Virus record (IMG/VR): IMGVR_UViG_3300034101_002578
Coordinates: 1-36,556 of that record
From: a virus
Length of the DNA: 36,556 bases
Reading direction: 5' to 3' (one strand)
Position 1 is the stretch's first letter; each line of letters begins with the position of its first letter. A program made the position numbers and the translations under genes. Shown here one piece after another: positions 1 through 8,720 of the stretch. The notes below the pieces were generated by a model. It saw only the letters and a list, made by a program, of their open reading frames with translations. It searched no databases and was not told the DNA's origin.

Positions 1-127
1 AAGCATAACGTCACCGGCGGTGCCAAGTTCAGGCAATTTTTCGGTGAAGTACACTTCGCGACCAAGCAACCGCATCACTGGCTCGTTTTGCAAGTTTGGC
101 AAGAAAGTTACAAAGTTACCGCTGGTG
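1..127. repeat. Terminal direct repeat, left copy (circular assembly overlap)
   Basis: Bases 1-127 are identical to 36430-36556. The capsid reading frame continues without a shift from one copy into the sequence before the other, so the two copies are the same locus read twice. A length of exactly 127 fits the largest k-mer used by common de Bruijn assemblers, which is an inference. Confidence 0.95.
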
Positions 128-945
128 GCCATTTGCGACAACTTTGGCTCGACAGACTGGTGCATAATCCACACAGCACGGCGCTTACTAGAGGCTGGCA
201 GCCGGGCAATCATGTTTACCGCATCAGCAATCTTGAAATCACTTGCAGTGTCACGGCTTTGGCTGTACGTCGCTGGGGCATTTAAAATACCAAGCGGTTT
301 TCCAACGCCATTGCCCTGCAAGAAATTGTAGTCTTCAAACCAAGCCTTGGCCAGCCCGAACTGACGAATAAGCATGGCAGACAACGCAGGCGCGTCTTTC
401 ATGGCCTCATCAGAAGTTTGGATGTAACCGCCCATCTTGTTTACCTTGATGTCGATTTGCGAAAATTGCATACTGGTTTGTGTCAAGTTGCCAGCTTCGG
501 CAGTCCAGTACAACTTTACACCCGACAAAAATGCAGACGAACCATCAGGGCTAATGGTTTGATCCAACCGCGGAGCCTTGAATTCTGGAGATGACATTGG
601 GATAACAAATGCCCCCGGACGGATAATTGATTCCTCTAACGCAATTCCCTCAATCATGGTGCCATATTCGGGTGGGATTGCATACCCAACAGTGGTACCA
701 CTTGATTCAATTTGCGTGGCTTTGATTCCGTAAATTTCAGTAATGCGCTTATCGTCACGACGAATAGCGGCCGTACAGAAGTCAGCGAAGTTCTTGATAC
801 CAGCGTCTGCGGTACCGCCATCGGGAGTAACTATGCCGTTTGCGGCCAGTGCGGGGTCATTAAGAATGGTCTTGATAACATCACTCTTAATCATCCCGGC
901 AATTTGGTTTGCCAAGGCATCAACTTCAATAGACTGAATGCTCAT
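1..945 (-). CDS. Major capsid protein, HK97 fold, N-terminal 315 residues
   Basis: This is the N-terminal part of a gene that crosses the circular junction. The frame opens with ATG at 945 (ATGA overlap with the protease stop) and is open to base 1. It resumes in phase at 36429 and stops at 36238, giving 378 residues. HK97-family hallmarks are visible: an N-terminal alpha-rich stretch, then a segment with PPEYGTMIEG, the strand run with IIRPGAFVIPMSS, a VKLYWTAEAG segment, and GKPLGILN after the spine helix. The protein forms the icosahedral shell. Its place directly downstream of the prohead protease is the classical order. No separate scaffold gene was identified; the N-terminal delta-like region or the upstream head protein may serve instead. 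Confidence 0.93.
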   Translation of the reverse strand, partial: MSIQSIEVDALANQIAGMIKSDVIKTILNDPALAANGIVTPDGGTADAGIKNFADFCTAAIRRDDKRITEIYGIKATQIESSGTTVGYAIPPEYGTMIEGIALEESIIRPGAFVIPMSSPEFKAPRLDQTISPDGSSAFLSGVKLYWTAEAGNLTQTSMQFSQIDIKVNKMGGYIQTSDEAMKDAPALSAMLIRQFGLAKAWFEDYNFLQGNGVGKPLGILNAPATYSQSRDTASDFKIADAVNMIARLPASSKRRAVWIMHQSVEPKLSQMATSGNFVTFLPNLQNEPVMRLLGREVYFTEKLPELGTAGDVML

Positions 946-2033
946 CGTTTCCCTCGTAGCAATAAAATTACACGTTGAGATGGGGATCCCGGCTGTTCCT
1001 CTGGCTGTGGCGCATCACTTACTTTCTCGATGTAGGTTTTGTATTCAGCTGGTTGCGGCGTGATAGATAATTCAGCTGGCACCCAAGTCTTCAACTCCCC
1101 ACGTTCGCGACGGGTAAGGTGATGTGCGGCCCCGGTTGATAGACCGACTGCGCCAGATTGAATCAACTCTTTAATGCGGCCAATGTACTTATTGCGCCGA
1201 TTCAGTTGAAACTCAAACCACACTCCTGTGTCATCAATTTCGGACTTTGTCACACTTCCAATTGGATCAGATATAGTTTCAAGTGAGTGATCCCAGTAGA
1301 GTGGCATACCTTTGAAATCACGCTCTTGTCCTATATAGGTGTTTTTGGTAAATTTGTCGCCAACCAAATCTACCGATCCGAACACGATGCCAAGACCACG
1401 ATAGACATCTTCTTCAGCACTAACTGACTTAATTGACAAATCGTCAAGATCAACGGATTTTTTCTCATCACCCCACGATGTTGGGAGAGAACCAGTTAAC
1501 CCCTTGCGTTTTGCCAATGCAATTAAACGAGCCTTGAATACATCAAACGTAATCTTACCACGATAACGACCCCACGAAGATACAGCATCACGCACGTCTG
1601 ACGCATCTACCACTGGGAACGCACGATCTTCTGGGATAACAAAATCGCCATCAGGAAGCTTGTTGCGCTGTGCGGTTGATAGCACCGCTTTCATCTCGTC
1701 TTCCATTTGATCTTCCGCTTGATCTTCCGCTGGCTTTTGTTCGCCCTCTGATTCGTATTCTTCCGTATCATACTCGCTATTTTCAAGCGCATTATCACTA
1801 ATAACCCAAAAACGACACACCCCCATGGCTTCTACTTGACCATTTACAATTGCACACCCACCACTGCGGTAGAATGCGCACTCGCAGCAGCACTTGCCGT
1901 AATTGGGCTTGTTTTCTTCTGCGTCTTTATATTCGCACCCATTTGCATCGTCGCCAAGTTCAAATGGGCCATATCGCGTCACAATTGCATTAAAAGCATC
2001 TGCAATGGCAATTTGTTTATCAGTTAGGTACAC
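942..2033 (-). CDS. Prohead serine protease with N-terminal Cys-rich domain
   Basis: Matures the procapsid by cleaving head proteins. The C-terminal half carries the caudovirus prohead protease pattern: a His in MPLYWDHS and the nucleophile Ser in GLSTGAAH, about 50 residues apart. The N-terminal 80 residues hold a Cys cluster (CEY, GKCCCECAFYRSGGC, GVCRFW) that could bind metal or an Fe-S centre; an acidic linker and a short domain with AFPVVDASDVRDAV follow. At about 363 residues it is roughly twice a minimal protease. GTG at 2033 lies 7 nt after AGAGG; a TTG at 2039 is the alternative. The stop overlaps the capsid ATG. Confidence 0.85.
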   Translation of the reverse strand: MYLTDKQIAIADAFNAIVTRYGPFELGDDANGCEYKDAEENKPNYGKCCCECAFYRSGGCAIVNGQVEAMGVCRFWVISDNALENSEYDTEEYESEGEQKPAEDQAEDQMEDEMKAVLSTAQRNKLPDGDFVIPEDRAFPVVDASDVRDAVSSWGRYRGKITFDVFKARLIALAKRKGLTGSLPTSWGDEKKSVDLDDLSIKSVSAEEDVYRGLGIVFGSVDLVGDKFTKNTYIGQERDFKGMPLYWDHSLETISDPIGSVTKSEIDDTGVWFEFQLNRRNKYIGRIKELIQSGAVGLSTGAAHHLTRRERGELKTWVPAELSITPQPAEYKTYIEKVSDAPQPEEQPGSPSQRVILLLRGKR

Positions 2034-2035
2034 TG

Positions 2036-3112
2036 TCAATCCTCTGTTTCACTGCTTGTCATTGTTGGCTTGCCGTCTTTTGGCATGCCCTGACGGCGTT
2101 TGCGTTCAATAAGCAACTTGCGCTCTTCATCAGACAGTTCCATTGCCTTTGACTTTGGCAGGCACTTTGGGTATCCGTTTTCCTCGTCGGTGTCGTTGCG
2201 ACCACATTTTTGATACCCAACTATCTTACCATCAGCCATGACTGGCTTTGAGATGTCTACCCAATCCTCGTCAAACCACTCACGCAAATCCTTTTTTGAT
2301 GCACTCGACTCCCACTTGCCCCCACGTGCCTTGTACCACTTTGATGCAAACGCATTGGCATATGCGGATGGGTAAACCGCAAAACGACGCTTTGCTTCTT
2401 GAATTGCCGTTGCCCACAATTCCTTGTCAAGTGGATTGTTTTCACGCTTGAAAGAATCTTCAGCAAACAATTCATGCTCATACTCTACCACAAGCACATC
2501 AATTTCTTCAATAGACTTAGTGGAGTAATATGGTTTAGCCCCGCCACGTTTTTTTACCATTTTTTCGTACACACCAATAAGGTACTGCGAGGCATATGCC
2601 GACGGGAATTTGTCATACTTCTGCCTAGCCATGCGACGCGCTTTGCGGTATAACGCCGGGTATTTAACTTGCGATGGAACCGAGGCCTGTCCCGGTGTCG
2701 CTGGCTTTGCTTGTGGTGCATTTGGTTGGTCGCCAGTTCTTGTATACCCGGCAACGCGCTGACCGCCACGATAGTATGGCTTAACAGAAACAGCCTTTGC
2801 ACCATCAAGCTGTTTGACAATGCGACTGACCCATGCAAATGCAGAGTCGCCACCCCATCCATGCCAAGCCTGCCACCCCTTACCCTTGTCGCCCCATGTT
2901 GATCCGCTTTTGTCAACAACATGACGCTTAAACCAAGCGTACATTGTGCGAATGTCTTTTTCGGTAAAGTCTTCATTGTTTATCAACTGACGCGCCCGTG
3001 CCAGTCCCTGAGCAATCATACCGCGTTGACTTGGCGGTTTTGACGCTCTAACTTCAAGTGCGCGACCAGCCGCCTCACGAGCGGCGGCTGGGGCTTTCCA
3101 ATTGTTATCCAT
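2036..3112 (-). CDS. Head-region protein with DUF5872-like C-terminus
   Basis: A 358-residue basic protein. The N-terminal third contains a Trp/Gly-rich segment (KGWQAWHGWGG) of a type seen in phage head proteins. The middle has two related modules ending in FPSAYAS and YPSAYAN with a following KARGG or KKRGG. The C-terminal part (REWFDEDWVDISKP, then YQKCGR and GYPKCLP) resembles DUF5872, found in several virus groups. It lies between a fibre-like gene and the prohead protease, where a scaffold or internal head protein is usual, so a head-assembly role is inferred. ATG at 3112 follows GAGG by 5 nt; a TTG at 3142 is less likely. Confidence 0.7.
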   Translation of the reverse strand: MDNNWKAPAAAREAAGRALEVRASKPPSQRGMIAQGLARARQLINNEDFTEKDIRTMYAWFKRHVVDKSGSTWGDKGKGWQAWHGWGGDSAFAWVSRIVKQLDGAKAVSVKPYYRGGQRVAGYTRTGDQPNAPQAKPATPGQASVPSQVKYPALYRKARRMARQKYDKFPSAYASQYLIGVYEKMVKKRGGAKPYYSTKSIEEIDVLVVEYEHELFAEDSFKRENNPLDKELWATAIQEAKRRFAVYPSAYANAFASKWYKARGGKWESSASKKDLREWFDEDWVDISKPVMADGKIVGYQKCGRNDTDEENGYPKCLPKSKAMELSDEERKLLIERKRRQGMPKDGKPTMTSSETED

Positions 3113-3134
3113 AACAACCTCGCTTCGTGATTTG

Positions 3135-3707
3135 TTATCCAACGCGGCAAATAGTTAGGTTTTGAGATCCATCGGTTGCAGACGGCGCAACGTGCGTGAT
3201 TGTTGTTGCCGCTGCAACATTTAAGTTCATTTTGACGGTTGGCACAATGGCACCAACAGGCCCGTTACAGTAAAACATACACAGCTGTTGCACCAATGTA
3301 TTTGCGGTTGGTGTGATATGTGTCTGGTAGAGATATGTACTTGCCCCGCCATCAAATAAATAAAATCGAGTGTCAATACGTGTGGCCACGGTTGATCGAA
3401 ACTGAAAAGCAAACAGATACATTCCCTCTTGCGGGATTGGGATGGTTGTTACTGGAACTGTGCTTGAAAAGTTTTTTTCAGATCCGGCGTTGTACAGAAG
3501 TCTGGTGTCCCAAGCAACATCAACGTTGCCGGCAGCGCCAAAAACAGTATTTGTACTTTTAGAAAATATCTGACGGTTTTCCCACAGACGGCCATTTACT
3601 TGGTCATACAAGTATCTCACACTTCCACTTGTGCCAAGCAGGTTGTTCCAAAGCAGTGCCGTAAGCGCGTTGCCAGTAGATACACTTGATGGGGCTGTCC
3701 AAGTCAT
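3135..3707 (-). CDS. Putative fibre/decoration protein with C1q-like jelly-roll
   Basis: A 190-residue protein. The opening MTWTAPSSVSTGNALTALLW is like the short virion-attachment segment of many phage fibre proteins (W-x-G-x-LTA-x-x-W-N). The rest is beta-rich, and a QEGMYLFAFQFRS segment recalls C1q/TNF-like trimeric jelly rolls. AGGAGG stands 5 nt before the ATG. It sits between portal/neck genes and head genes rather than with the distal tail, so it may decorate the head or neck. Fold and location are inference. Confidence 0.6.
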   Translation of the reverse strand: MTWTAPSSVSTGNALTALLWNNLLGTSGSVRYLYDQVNGRLWENRQIFSKSTNTVFGAAGNVDVAWDTRLLYNAGSEKNFSSTVPVTTIPIPQEGMYLFAFQFRSTVATRIDTRFYLFDGGASTYLYQTHITPTANTLVQQLCMFYCNGPVGAIVPTVKMNLNVAAATTITHVAPSATDGSQNLTICRVG

Positions 3708-3716
3708 AATATCCTC

Positions 3717-4718
3717 CTATAAAAATTGTTGTGTTCCGTCAAAATTGTACGACCCAAAAACTATTATTTCAGCACTTCCAAGTGTTGAGCTTGTGGTACT
3801 AACAATTGACGTATCGACAGGGTTTGGTAGTTTGTACCTGTACTGACACAATTCTTTTATTGCATCATTCCACTCGCTACCACCAGCAAGTGGATCTGCA
3901 ACATACGTAGTGTACACCAGAGAATGATACCCAACAGAACCTGTGTACATTGTGTATGTATCGCTTAGATTCAAATACCCCACGTCGCCACCAAACCAAA
4001 ATGTATTTGAGTCAGCGTAATTGTATGCACCCCACAAACCACCCGTCGATATTGCGCTATGAGATGTAACAATGTTGTTGTCAATGCTAATACGAAAAAA
4101 GGCTCCGTCATATGTCATGGTGTAGATGTGTACATCTTCTGGTTGCCATGCGGACACAACTGCGCCAGTTATTCGAGTTGACTTGTAACTACTTCCAACC
4201 CTGCTTATTAAGTAATTGTAATTAGTAGACGAATCTCGAAACAAGTGAATATCAGCATATGACCAAAGGGGAGTGTCGCCGATGCTTTGCGACACTCCAA
4301 CAGAAAGAACAAATGCCTTTTTGCCATAACCAATGTTTGAAATTCTTGCAATAGATGTAACAGAGAATCCAAGTGGTGATCCCAAGAAAATATTACTACT
4401 TCCGTTGTATCGAAGCGCGGCTTCTTGGTTGAAAACCATGAGTGGGTATCTAAGATCCCCTTGGCCAGCATAACTGTCGCTTGGTTGATAAAAAACAGGC
4501 AAAAACTCTTGCGATTGGGTGGAGGATTCTGTTGTTGAGTATACAGACACAAGGTTTTTTGTGTCAGACATCTCATACTCGCTCCATGTCGAGTATCTAC
4601 TTCCACCACTTGTTGTGTTCCATGCGTTGTCTTTGTTTACGGCAGCATCCCATGCGTTGATTGTAAAATCATCACTTATCTGGCGCAATACCCCATTACG
4701 AATTAATATTTGTGTCAC
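3717..4718 (-). CDS. Putative LamG/concanavalin-like virion protein
   Basis: A 333-residue, Tyr/Ser/Thr-rich protein predicted to be almost all beta. The HIYTMTYDGAFFRISIDNN segment is the usual strand-turn-strand of LamG or concanavalin-like lectin domains (measurement of a ligand-binding jelly roll), followed by a GLWGAYN turn and a domain end rich in Tyr. Such domains in phages bind glycans or form receptor-binding parts. The ATG at 4718 has GAGGT 3 nt upstream and overlaps the preceding stop by 4 nt, so it belongs to the head operon. Family assignment is by motif only. Confidence 0.55.
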   Translation of the reverse strand: MTQILIRNGVLRQISDDFTINAWDAAVNKDNAWNTTSGGSRYSTWSEYEMSDTKNLVSVYSTTESSTQSQEFLPVFYQPSDSYAGQGDLRYPLMVFNQEAALRYNGSSNIFLGSPLGFSVTSIARISNIGYGKKAFVLSVGVSQSIGDTPLWSYADIHLFRDSSTNYNYLISRVGSSYKSTRITGAVVSAWQPEDVHIYTMTYDGAFFRISIDNNIVTSHSAISTGGLWGAYNYADSNTFWFGGDVGYLNLSDTYTMYTGSVGYHSLVYTTYVADPLAGGSEWNDAIKELCQYRYKLPNPVDTSIVSTTSSTLGSAEIIVFGSYNFDGTQQFL

Positions 4719-5233
4719 ATAGACCTCACTAGTGGTAACAGCTTTCGATTGTACCTACCTCTAAAGTAAGTTTTTAGGTGGTCAAACATACCGTATTCGT
4801 TGCGCCAACCACGCTTAAGATGATACATCTTTTGCGTTTTAGACCAATGAACGAGGTGAGAATATGATGCGGTGTTATACAAATAGTACTTGTTGTCTTG
4901 TACCATGATGACCCACTTGGTAAACATCACCTCTGATGGGATTGTTATTTTGCGACTGCCGTCTTTGCCAAACGAAACCCAGCCGACACCACGTTGCCAG
5001 TAGCTTTTTCTTACCCCCTTGCGTTTACCGTCTTTTGTTCTAACTGAAGCCGCCGGAGGCTCTGGGGGATATACACTTATCCAGCTTCTGGCCGCAACAG
5101 CAGTATCGTACATGATGTCGTTGATTAAACGCTGTACTTTAAGCGCATAACTATCGCCAGCCTTGGCGTTGTTTATCATGCTTGCCAAAAGCGGTGTCAT
5201 TGTTATTTTGCTACTACCTCTTGCTCTTGGCAT
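4715..5233 (-). CDS. Putative neck/tail-completion protein (HK97 gp10-like, tentative)
   Basis: A 172-residue basic protein. It has an N-terminal helix region, a mid segment with SYWQRGVGW, and a segment NTASYSHLVHWSKT followed by YHLKRGWRNEYG. The layout of a protein held near an N-x-x-x-Y-x-x-x-V-H motif and a late RGW helix is common in HK97 gp10-like or related neck proteins encoded after portal genes. AAAGAGGT precedes the ATG by 4 nt. It is one base from the portal gene. The specific role is uncertain; it could be a small structural protein of another type. Confidence 0.45.
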   Translation of the reverse strand: MPRARGSSKITMTPLLASMINNAKAGDSYALKVQRLINDIMYDTAVAARSWISVYPPEPPAASVRTKDGKRKGVRKSYWQRGVGWVSFGKDGSRKITIPSEVMFTKWVIMVQDNKYYLYNTASYSHLVHWSKTQKMYHLKRGWRNEYGMFDHLKTYFRGRYNRKLLPLVRSM

Positions 5234-5234
5234 G

Positions 5235-7241
5235 TTACCTCTTTAGCACAATGTAGCATCGGCAGTACGGGTGGGCTGGTGGCGGTGTTTGCCAAACGTC
5301 TTGTTGTTTGCCGTTGTATGATCTGCACACAGAACACACCATCTCGTCTTCTTGTGTTTGCCAGTACACATTTAAATCAAGACCGGCGTTCTTAAGATAC
5401 TCTTGCATCTTCATAGTCACCATTGAAGACATGTTCGTGTACTCGGTGGTGGCAATGATCTCCGCTCTGCGATCACCAAACGCTACATCAAGCACCCGTG
5501 ATGTTATTGGTGTGTTTGCGCCAACCAAAGTTGACAGATAGCGACGGGTTGTGTCCTCTAGTTGCGCCTTGCGCTTGGCAATATACGCATTCCATTCTGG
5601 CGCCAACTTAACGGCCAGATCTGACGGGTCTACCCCGATACCGTGTTGAATTATTTCTTGTTCTATCTTTGATGAGTACACATTGCTTATGTTGATATTA
5701 AGCATTTCTGCTATCTTATCAGCAAGCATTTTGGCGTACTTATCAACGTCAATTTGACCAGTTTCAGCAAGCAACTGGCGCTTTATCTGGTTCATGGCCG
5801 ACAATATCATGTCGTACAACTCACGTTCGTCGTCTTCAAATCCAGATCCGGCAACGCGCTTCATATTTCCGAATATAAGCGAAACCTCATCGGCGCATTT
5901 TGCATTTGCAAGTTGCTCACGAATAATGAATTGCTCATCTTCGGGGATTGTTTCAGACACAAACTTTACATTAGCGTTTTTGCCAATATGCACCTGCTTG
6001 AGTGACTTTGATCGCCACTTTGATAGGTCTACAGACTTTTCAGATGGCATAATCGCATCTGCGCTTTGTGTTTGCGGCTGTTGTTGCGCTGGTGCGGTGG
6101 CGTTAATTATTTCTTCTGGGGTGTCAAACTTATCATCGATATTCATTGGCGCTTCTTGAATTGGGCCGTAGCCCATCATGTCGCGCGCTTCGTTGACAGT
6201 AAGAATTGGAGAACCAGTAAGTTGAATAACGCCCTGCGCTTTATCGATTTCGTTGCGTTGGTATGTTTCAAGCTTGTTAGGAACTGGCACAATGCGGATG
6301 TTGAATCGAGAGAAGTACTGATCGTTTATGGCGTTGCATATTGATAGTGCTTCTGGGTATACGGTGTTTTCGTAAAACCCCAGGCGATCTACCTGCGCCG
6401 TAGCGTATGTTGCCGCATTTGACAACACAAGGCTATGCGGCACACCAAGCGCGGTCAGAACATCGGTACGGCTCTGTTCGGTAAGATCTGGATTCACGGT
6501 ATCTTTTAACGTGTCGCCTATCACCACTGGCTTTACATCGGCGCGAATACCAACACTCTGCCATGCGTTTTTTACCCCACTGATAAAACGCTTCCACCAT
6601 GCTTCAAGTTTCTCGATTTCCGCTTGCTGTGTGGCTCCCCCAACAGTCAAAAGCGTAGCCTTAATTGCCCCACGCTTCCAAAAGTTTTCTAAGAATGTGT
6701 CTAGGAAGTACAGTGTTGACGCAGCGCGCATTGCAGTTTCGGCATCGGACACACCATGCCCAATCTCGGCATCAATGTTGTCTGTCCAAAAATATATAAC
6801 TTCATCAAGCTGTATTTCGTATGTCTTTTCGTTCATTACTCTATTAAAGCCAATCAGGCCGCGAGTCTGATCTACAATTGGCTTGATAGTCCGGGGCATC
6901 AAAGATCTCATGCGCTGGTTAATTCCGTACTTGTTTTTCTCAATTAGCAAATATGCGTGACCATAAATGCACAAATTGAGTTCAACCTTTTTAAGCAATG
7001 GCCGAAGCGTCCGCATCAGTTCTATCATGTCTTGGTCGTGTGTTACATCTTCGCCATTTCTTATAACGCTGTATGGGAACGAAGCCACACTATTGGCGCG
7101 TAACTGAATGGCGCTTTTCATTACAGGAACTTGCTTATATGCGTTTTGTACGCTTATGGGATTATTGTCGTCTGGCTGACCCTCAAGCATTCGCCAGTAG
7201 GTAGACGGGAACGCTTCGATTGGAATTGATTTTATTCCCAT
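5235..7241 (-). CDS. Portal protein fused to Mu F-like minor head domain
   Basis: A 668-residue protein joining two normally separate genes. Residues 1 to about 370 match the HK97/SPP1-type portal: N-terminal QVPVMKSAIQLRANSVASFP, a central wing with NLCIYGHAYLLIEK, and the stem/crown part with LTEQSRTDVLTALGVP. The last 110 residues match the Mu F / SPP1 gp7 minor head domain, with ATTEYTNMSSM and the Cys/His signature VCSVCRSYNG then PPPAHPYCRC. The portal is the DNA channel and tail-docking vertex; the Mu F part is packaged with DNA in related phages. The gene starts 10 bp inside the terminase stop region. The fusion is clear because one frame is open throughout. Confidence 0.9.
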   Translation of the reverse strand: MGIKSIPIEAFPSTYWRMLEGQPDDNNPISVQNAYKQVPVMKSAIQLRANSVASFPYSVIRNGEDVTHDQDMIELMRTLRPLLKKVELNLCIYGHAYLLIEKNKYGINQRMRSLMPRTIKPIVDQTRGLIGFNRVMNEKTYEIQLDEVIYFWTDNIDAEIGHGVSDAETAMRAASTLYFLDTFLENFWKRGAIKATLLTVGGATQQAEIEKLEAWWKRFISGVKNAWQSVGIRADVKPVVIGDTLKDTVNPDLTEQSRTDVLTALGVPHSLVLSNAATYATAQVDRLGFYENTVYPEALSICNAINDQYFSRFNIRIVPVPNKLETYQRNEIDKAQGVIQLTGSPILTVNEARDMMGYGPIQEAPMNIDDKFDTPEEIINATAPAQQQPQTQSADAIMPSEKSVDLSKWRSKSLKQVHIGKNANVKFVSETIPEDEQFIIREQLANAKCADEVSLIFGNMKRVAGSGFEDDERELYDMILSAMNQIKRQLLAETGQIDVDKYAKMLADKIAEMLNINISNVYSSKIEQEIIQHGIGVDPSDLAVKLAPEWNAYIAKRKAQLEDTTRRYLSTLVGANTPITSRVLDVAFGDRRAEIIATTEYTNMSSMVTMKMQEYLKNAGLDLNVYWQTQEDEMVCSVCRSYNGKQQDVWQTPPPAHPYCRCYIVLKR

Positions 7242-8413
7242 AATAACAACCTGCCTCCATTTCCAATCATTGGCATTGCGCCACTGACAGAGTCAACATA
7301 ATCATCGTGTTTGCCAGTTGGGAACATGCAAACCTCATCCAAGAATCCATCAACCCAGCCACCATTTACTATGAAAATCTTACCACTTTCGGCTCTGCTT
7401 GCCCAAGACATAGCCCTTTGCACCTTGTCGTTTTTGACATCAATGGAGTATATTGGCACCCCGGCAATCTCTGGCACTCTCATTAACTCTTGAAGAGCTG
7501 CAATGCCATGCAAGGCCTTTTCAATGTAGTGCGAGGTGAACGGTTCGTTTAGCATTGTGCGTATCATCACTTTTTGGACATCAGGCCACTCAGCCTTTAA
7601 GTGAATACCATCACGCAAATAAACATTGCCGTTTTCGTCCATGCCAACAGCTACAGATGCTGTATAGTCGGCATTGGACTTTACACTTGCAGCAAGATCC
7701 CAATACCTAACCCAGTTTATTGACGGAGTTATGCTTGTTGTGTTGAACCACGACCGCTTAAACATAGCGCCACTTGGATCAATGAAATCACCGTCAATTT
7801 CTTGGGCTTGCCACTCACTAGTATAAGACTCCATAAGTGTTTCGACAAAATCCTCTGGTAGGAAGTGATTTTCTCTAGTACTTGATTTGATTATTTCATA
7901 TTTACCACCCGAAATAAATACTTTGTATACCCAATTTGCCTTGCCCCTTGGAGTGGTCACCGCCCATCCCTTAGATGGACGTTCTCGAATACGGCCAATA
8001 ATGATGCGCCAGCACTCATAAGAAAGCATTGCGGCCTCATCAAGCATAAACCACCCGATGTTTGGGCCACGTAATTTATCTGGCTCTTCGCCAGATCTGA
8101 ATATGACAGTGCGGTCGCCACGAAGCGTTGCTTTTCGCAATTTCTTTTCGTAGTCTTTCAGGATTTGCGCTTCTTCGGCAAGTTCCATAAAAGTACGAAG
8201 CGTGGTGTCTTCCAGCATAGTGTATGTAGGGGCAATTATCATTCCGTTTGTTCCGGGTTGCTGCCGAAAAGCCTCGATGGTTCCAGCGCGAGTTTTCCCA
8301 GATCCGACACCACCAACAAATAAACGAAACTTAGCTTGGCTCGTCCAAAAGCGGCGTTGTGGCTCCGTCATTGTTGAGTGCTTTATCACTCTTAATTCCG
8401 AGGTCGATGACAT
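7232..8413 (-). CDS. Terminase large subunit
   Basis: ATP-driven DNA packaging motor and nuclease. Walker A GGVGSGKT lies near residues 34-41, Walker B FMLDEAA near residue 128, the coupling TTPRG motif follows, and the RNase H-like nuclease domain starts with WVRYWDLAAS, continues to the His/Asp region and ends in HDDYVDSVSGA. Length of about 393 is short but normal for compact Terminase_6-type subunits. Starts at 8413 (AGGGTGG about 6 nt upstream) and 8371 are both possible; 8413 is preferred although it overlaps the small subunit by 83 bp. The packaging strategy cannot be told from sequence alone. Confidence 0.93.
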   Translation of the reverse strand: MSSTSELRVIKHSTMTEPQRRFWTSQAKFRLFVGGVGSGKTRAGTIEAFRQQPGTNGMIIAPTYTMLEDTTLRTFMELAEEAQILKDYEKKLRKATLRGDRTVIFRSGEEPDKLRGPNIGWFMLDEAAMLSYECWRIIIGRIRERPSKGWAVTTPRGKANWVYKVFISGGKYEIIKSSTRENHFLPEDFVETLMESYTSEWQAQEIDGDFIDPSGAMFKRSWFNTTSITPSINWVRYWDLAASVKSNADYTASVAVGMDENGNVYLRDGIHLKAEWPDVQKVMIRTMLNEPFTSHYIEKALHGIAALQELMRVPEIAGVPIYSIDVKNDKVQRAMSWASRAESGKIFIVNGGWVDGFLDEVCMFPTGKHDDYVDSVSGAMPMIGNGGRLLLWE

Positions 8414-8720
8414 AATCGTCCACCCTATCGTGTTCAATAACTTTTCTGCCATAAGAGTGTGGGTATCTGCGCTCCAACTTCCATGCGGCCGCCTGCCAAA
8501 CCCCATCTGCGGCGGCTTGTTCTATTCGTGCAAGCCACCTCATGGCTGCCTTACCCTCGGCGACATTTATGGCCTCATCGAAATCCGGCTTTGTTTTGCG
8601 CCATTCCTTAAGTGTTACAATGTTTATTCCTGCTGCCTGCGCTGCAAGACCATGAGTGGCTCCAAGTTCTATGGCCTGACATATTATTGAAACCCTATCT
8701 TGGTTGTATTTATCGTTCAT
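8331..8720 (-). CDS. Terminase small subunit
   Basis: A 129-residue DNA-binding partner of the large terminase. The N-terminal part has a helix-turn-helix: ICQAIELGATHGLAAQAAGI then VTLKEWRKTKPDFDEAI, the standard small-terminase pattern of repeated helices with a W-x-x-x-x-P-x-F motif. The later WKLERRYPHSYGRK segment is also typical. ATG at 8720 follows AGAGGT by 7 nt. It overlaps the ParB-like gene stop by 11 bp and the large subunit start. It would recognise the pac or cos site, which is not identified here. Confidence 0.85.
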   Translation of the reverse strand: MNDKYNQDRVSIICQAIELGATHGLAAQAAGINIVTLKEWRKTKPDFDEAINVAEGKAAMRWLARIEQAAADGVWQAAAWKLERRYPHSYGRKVIEHDRVDDYVIDLGIKSDKALNNDGATTPLLDEPS

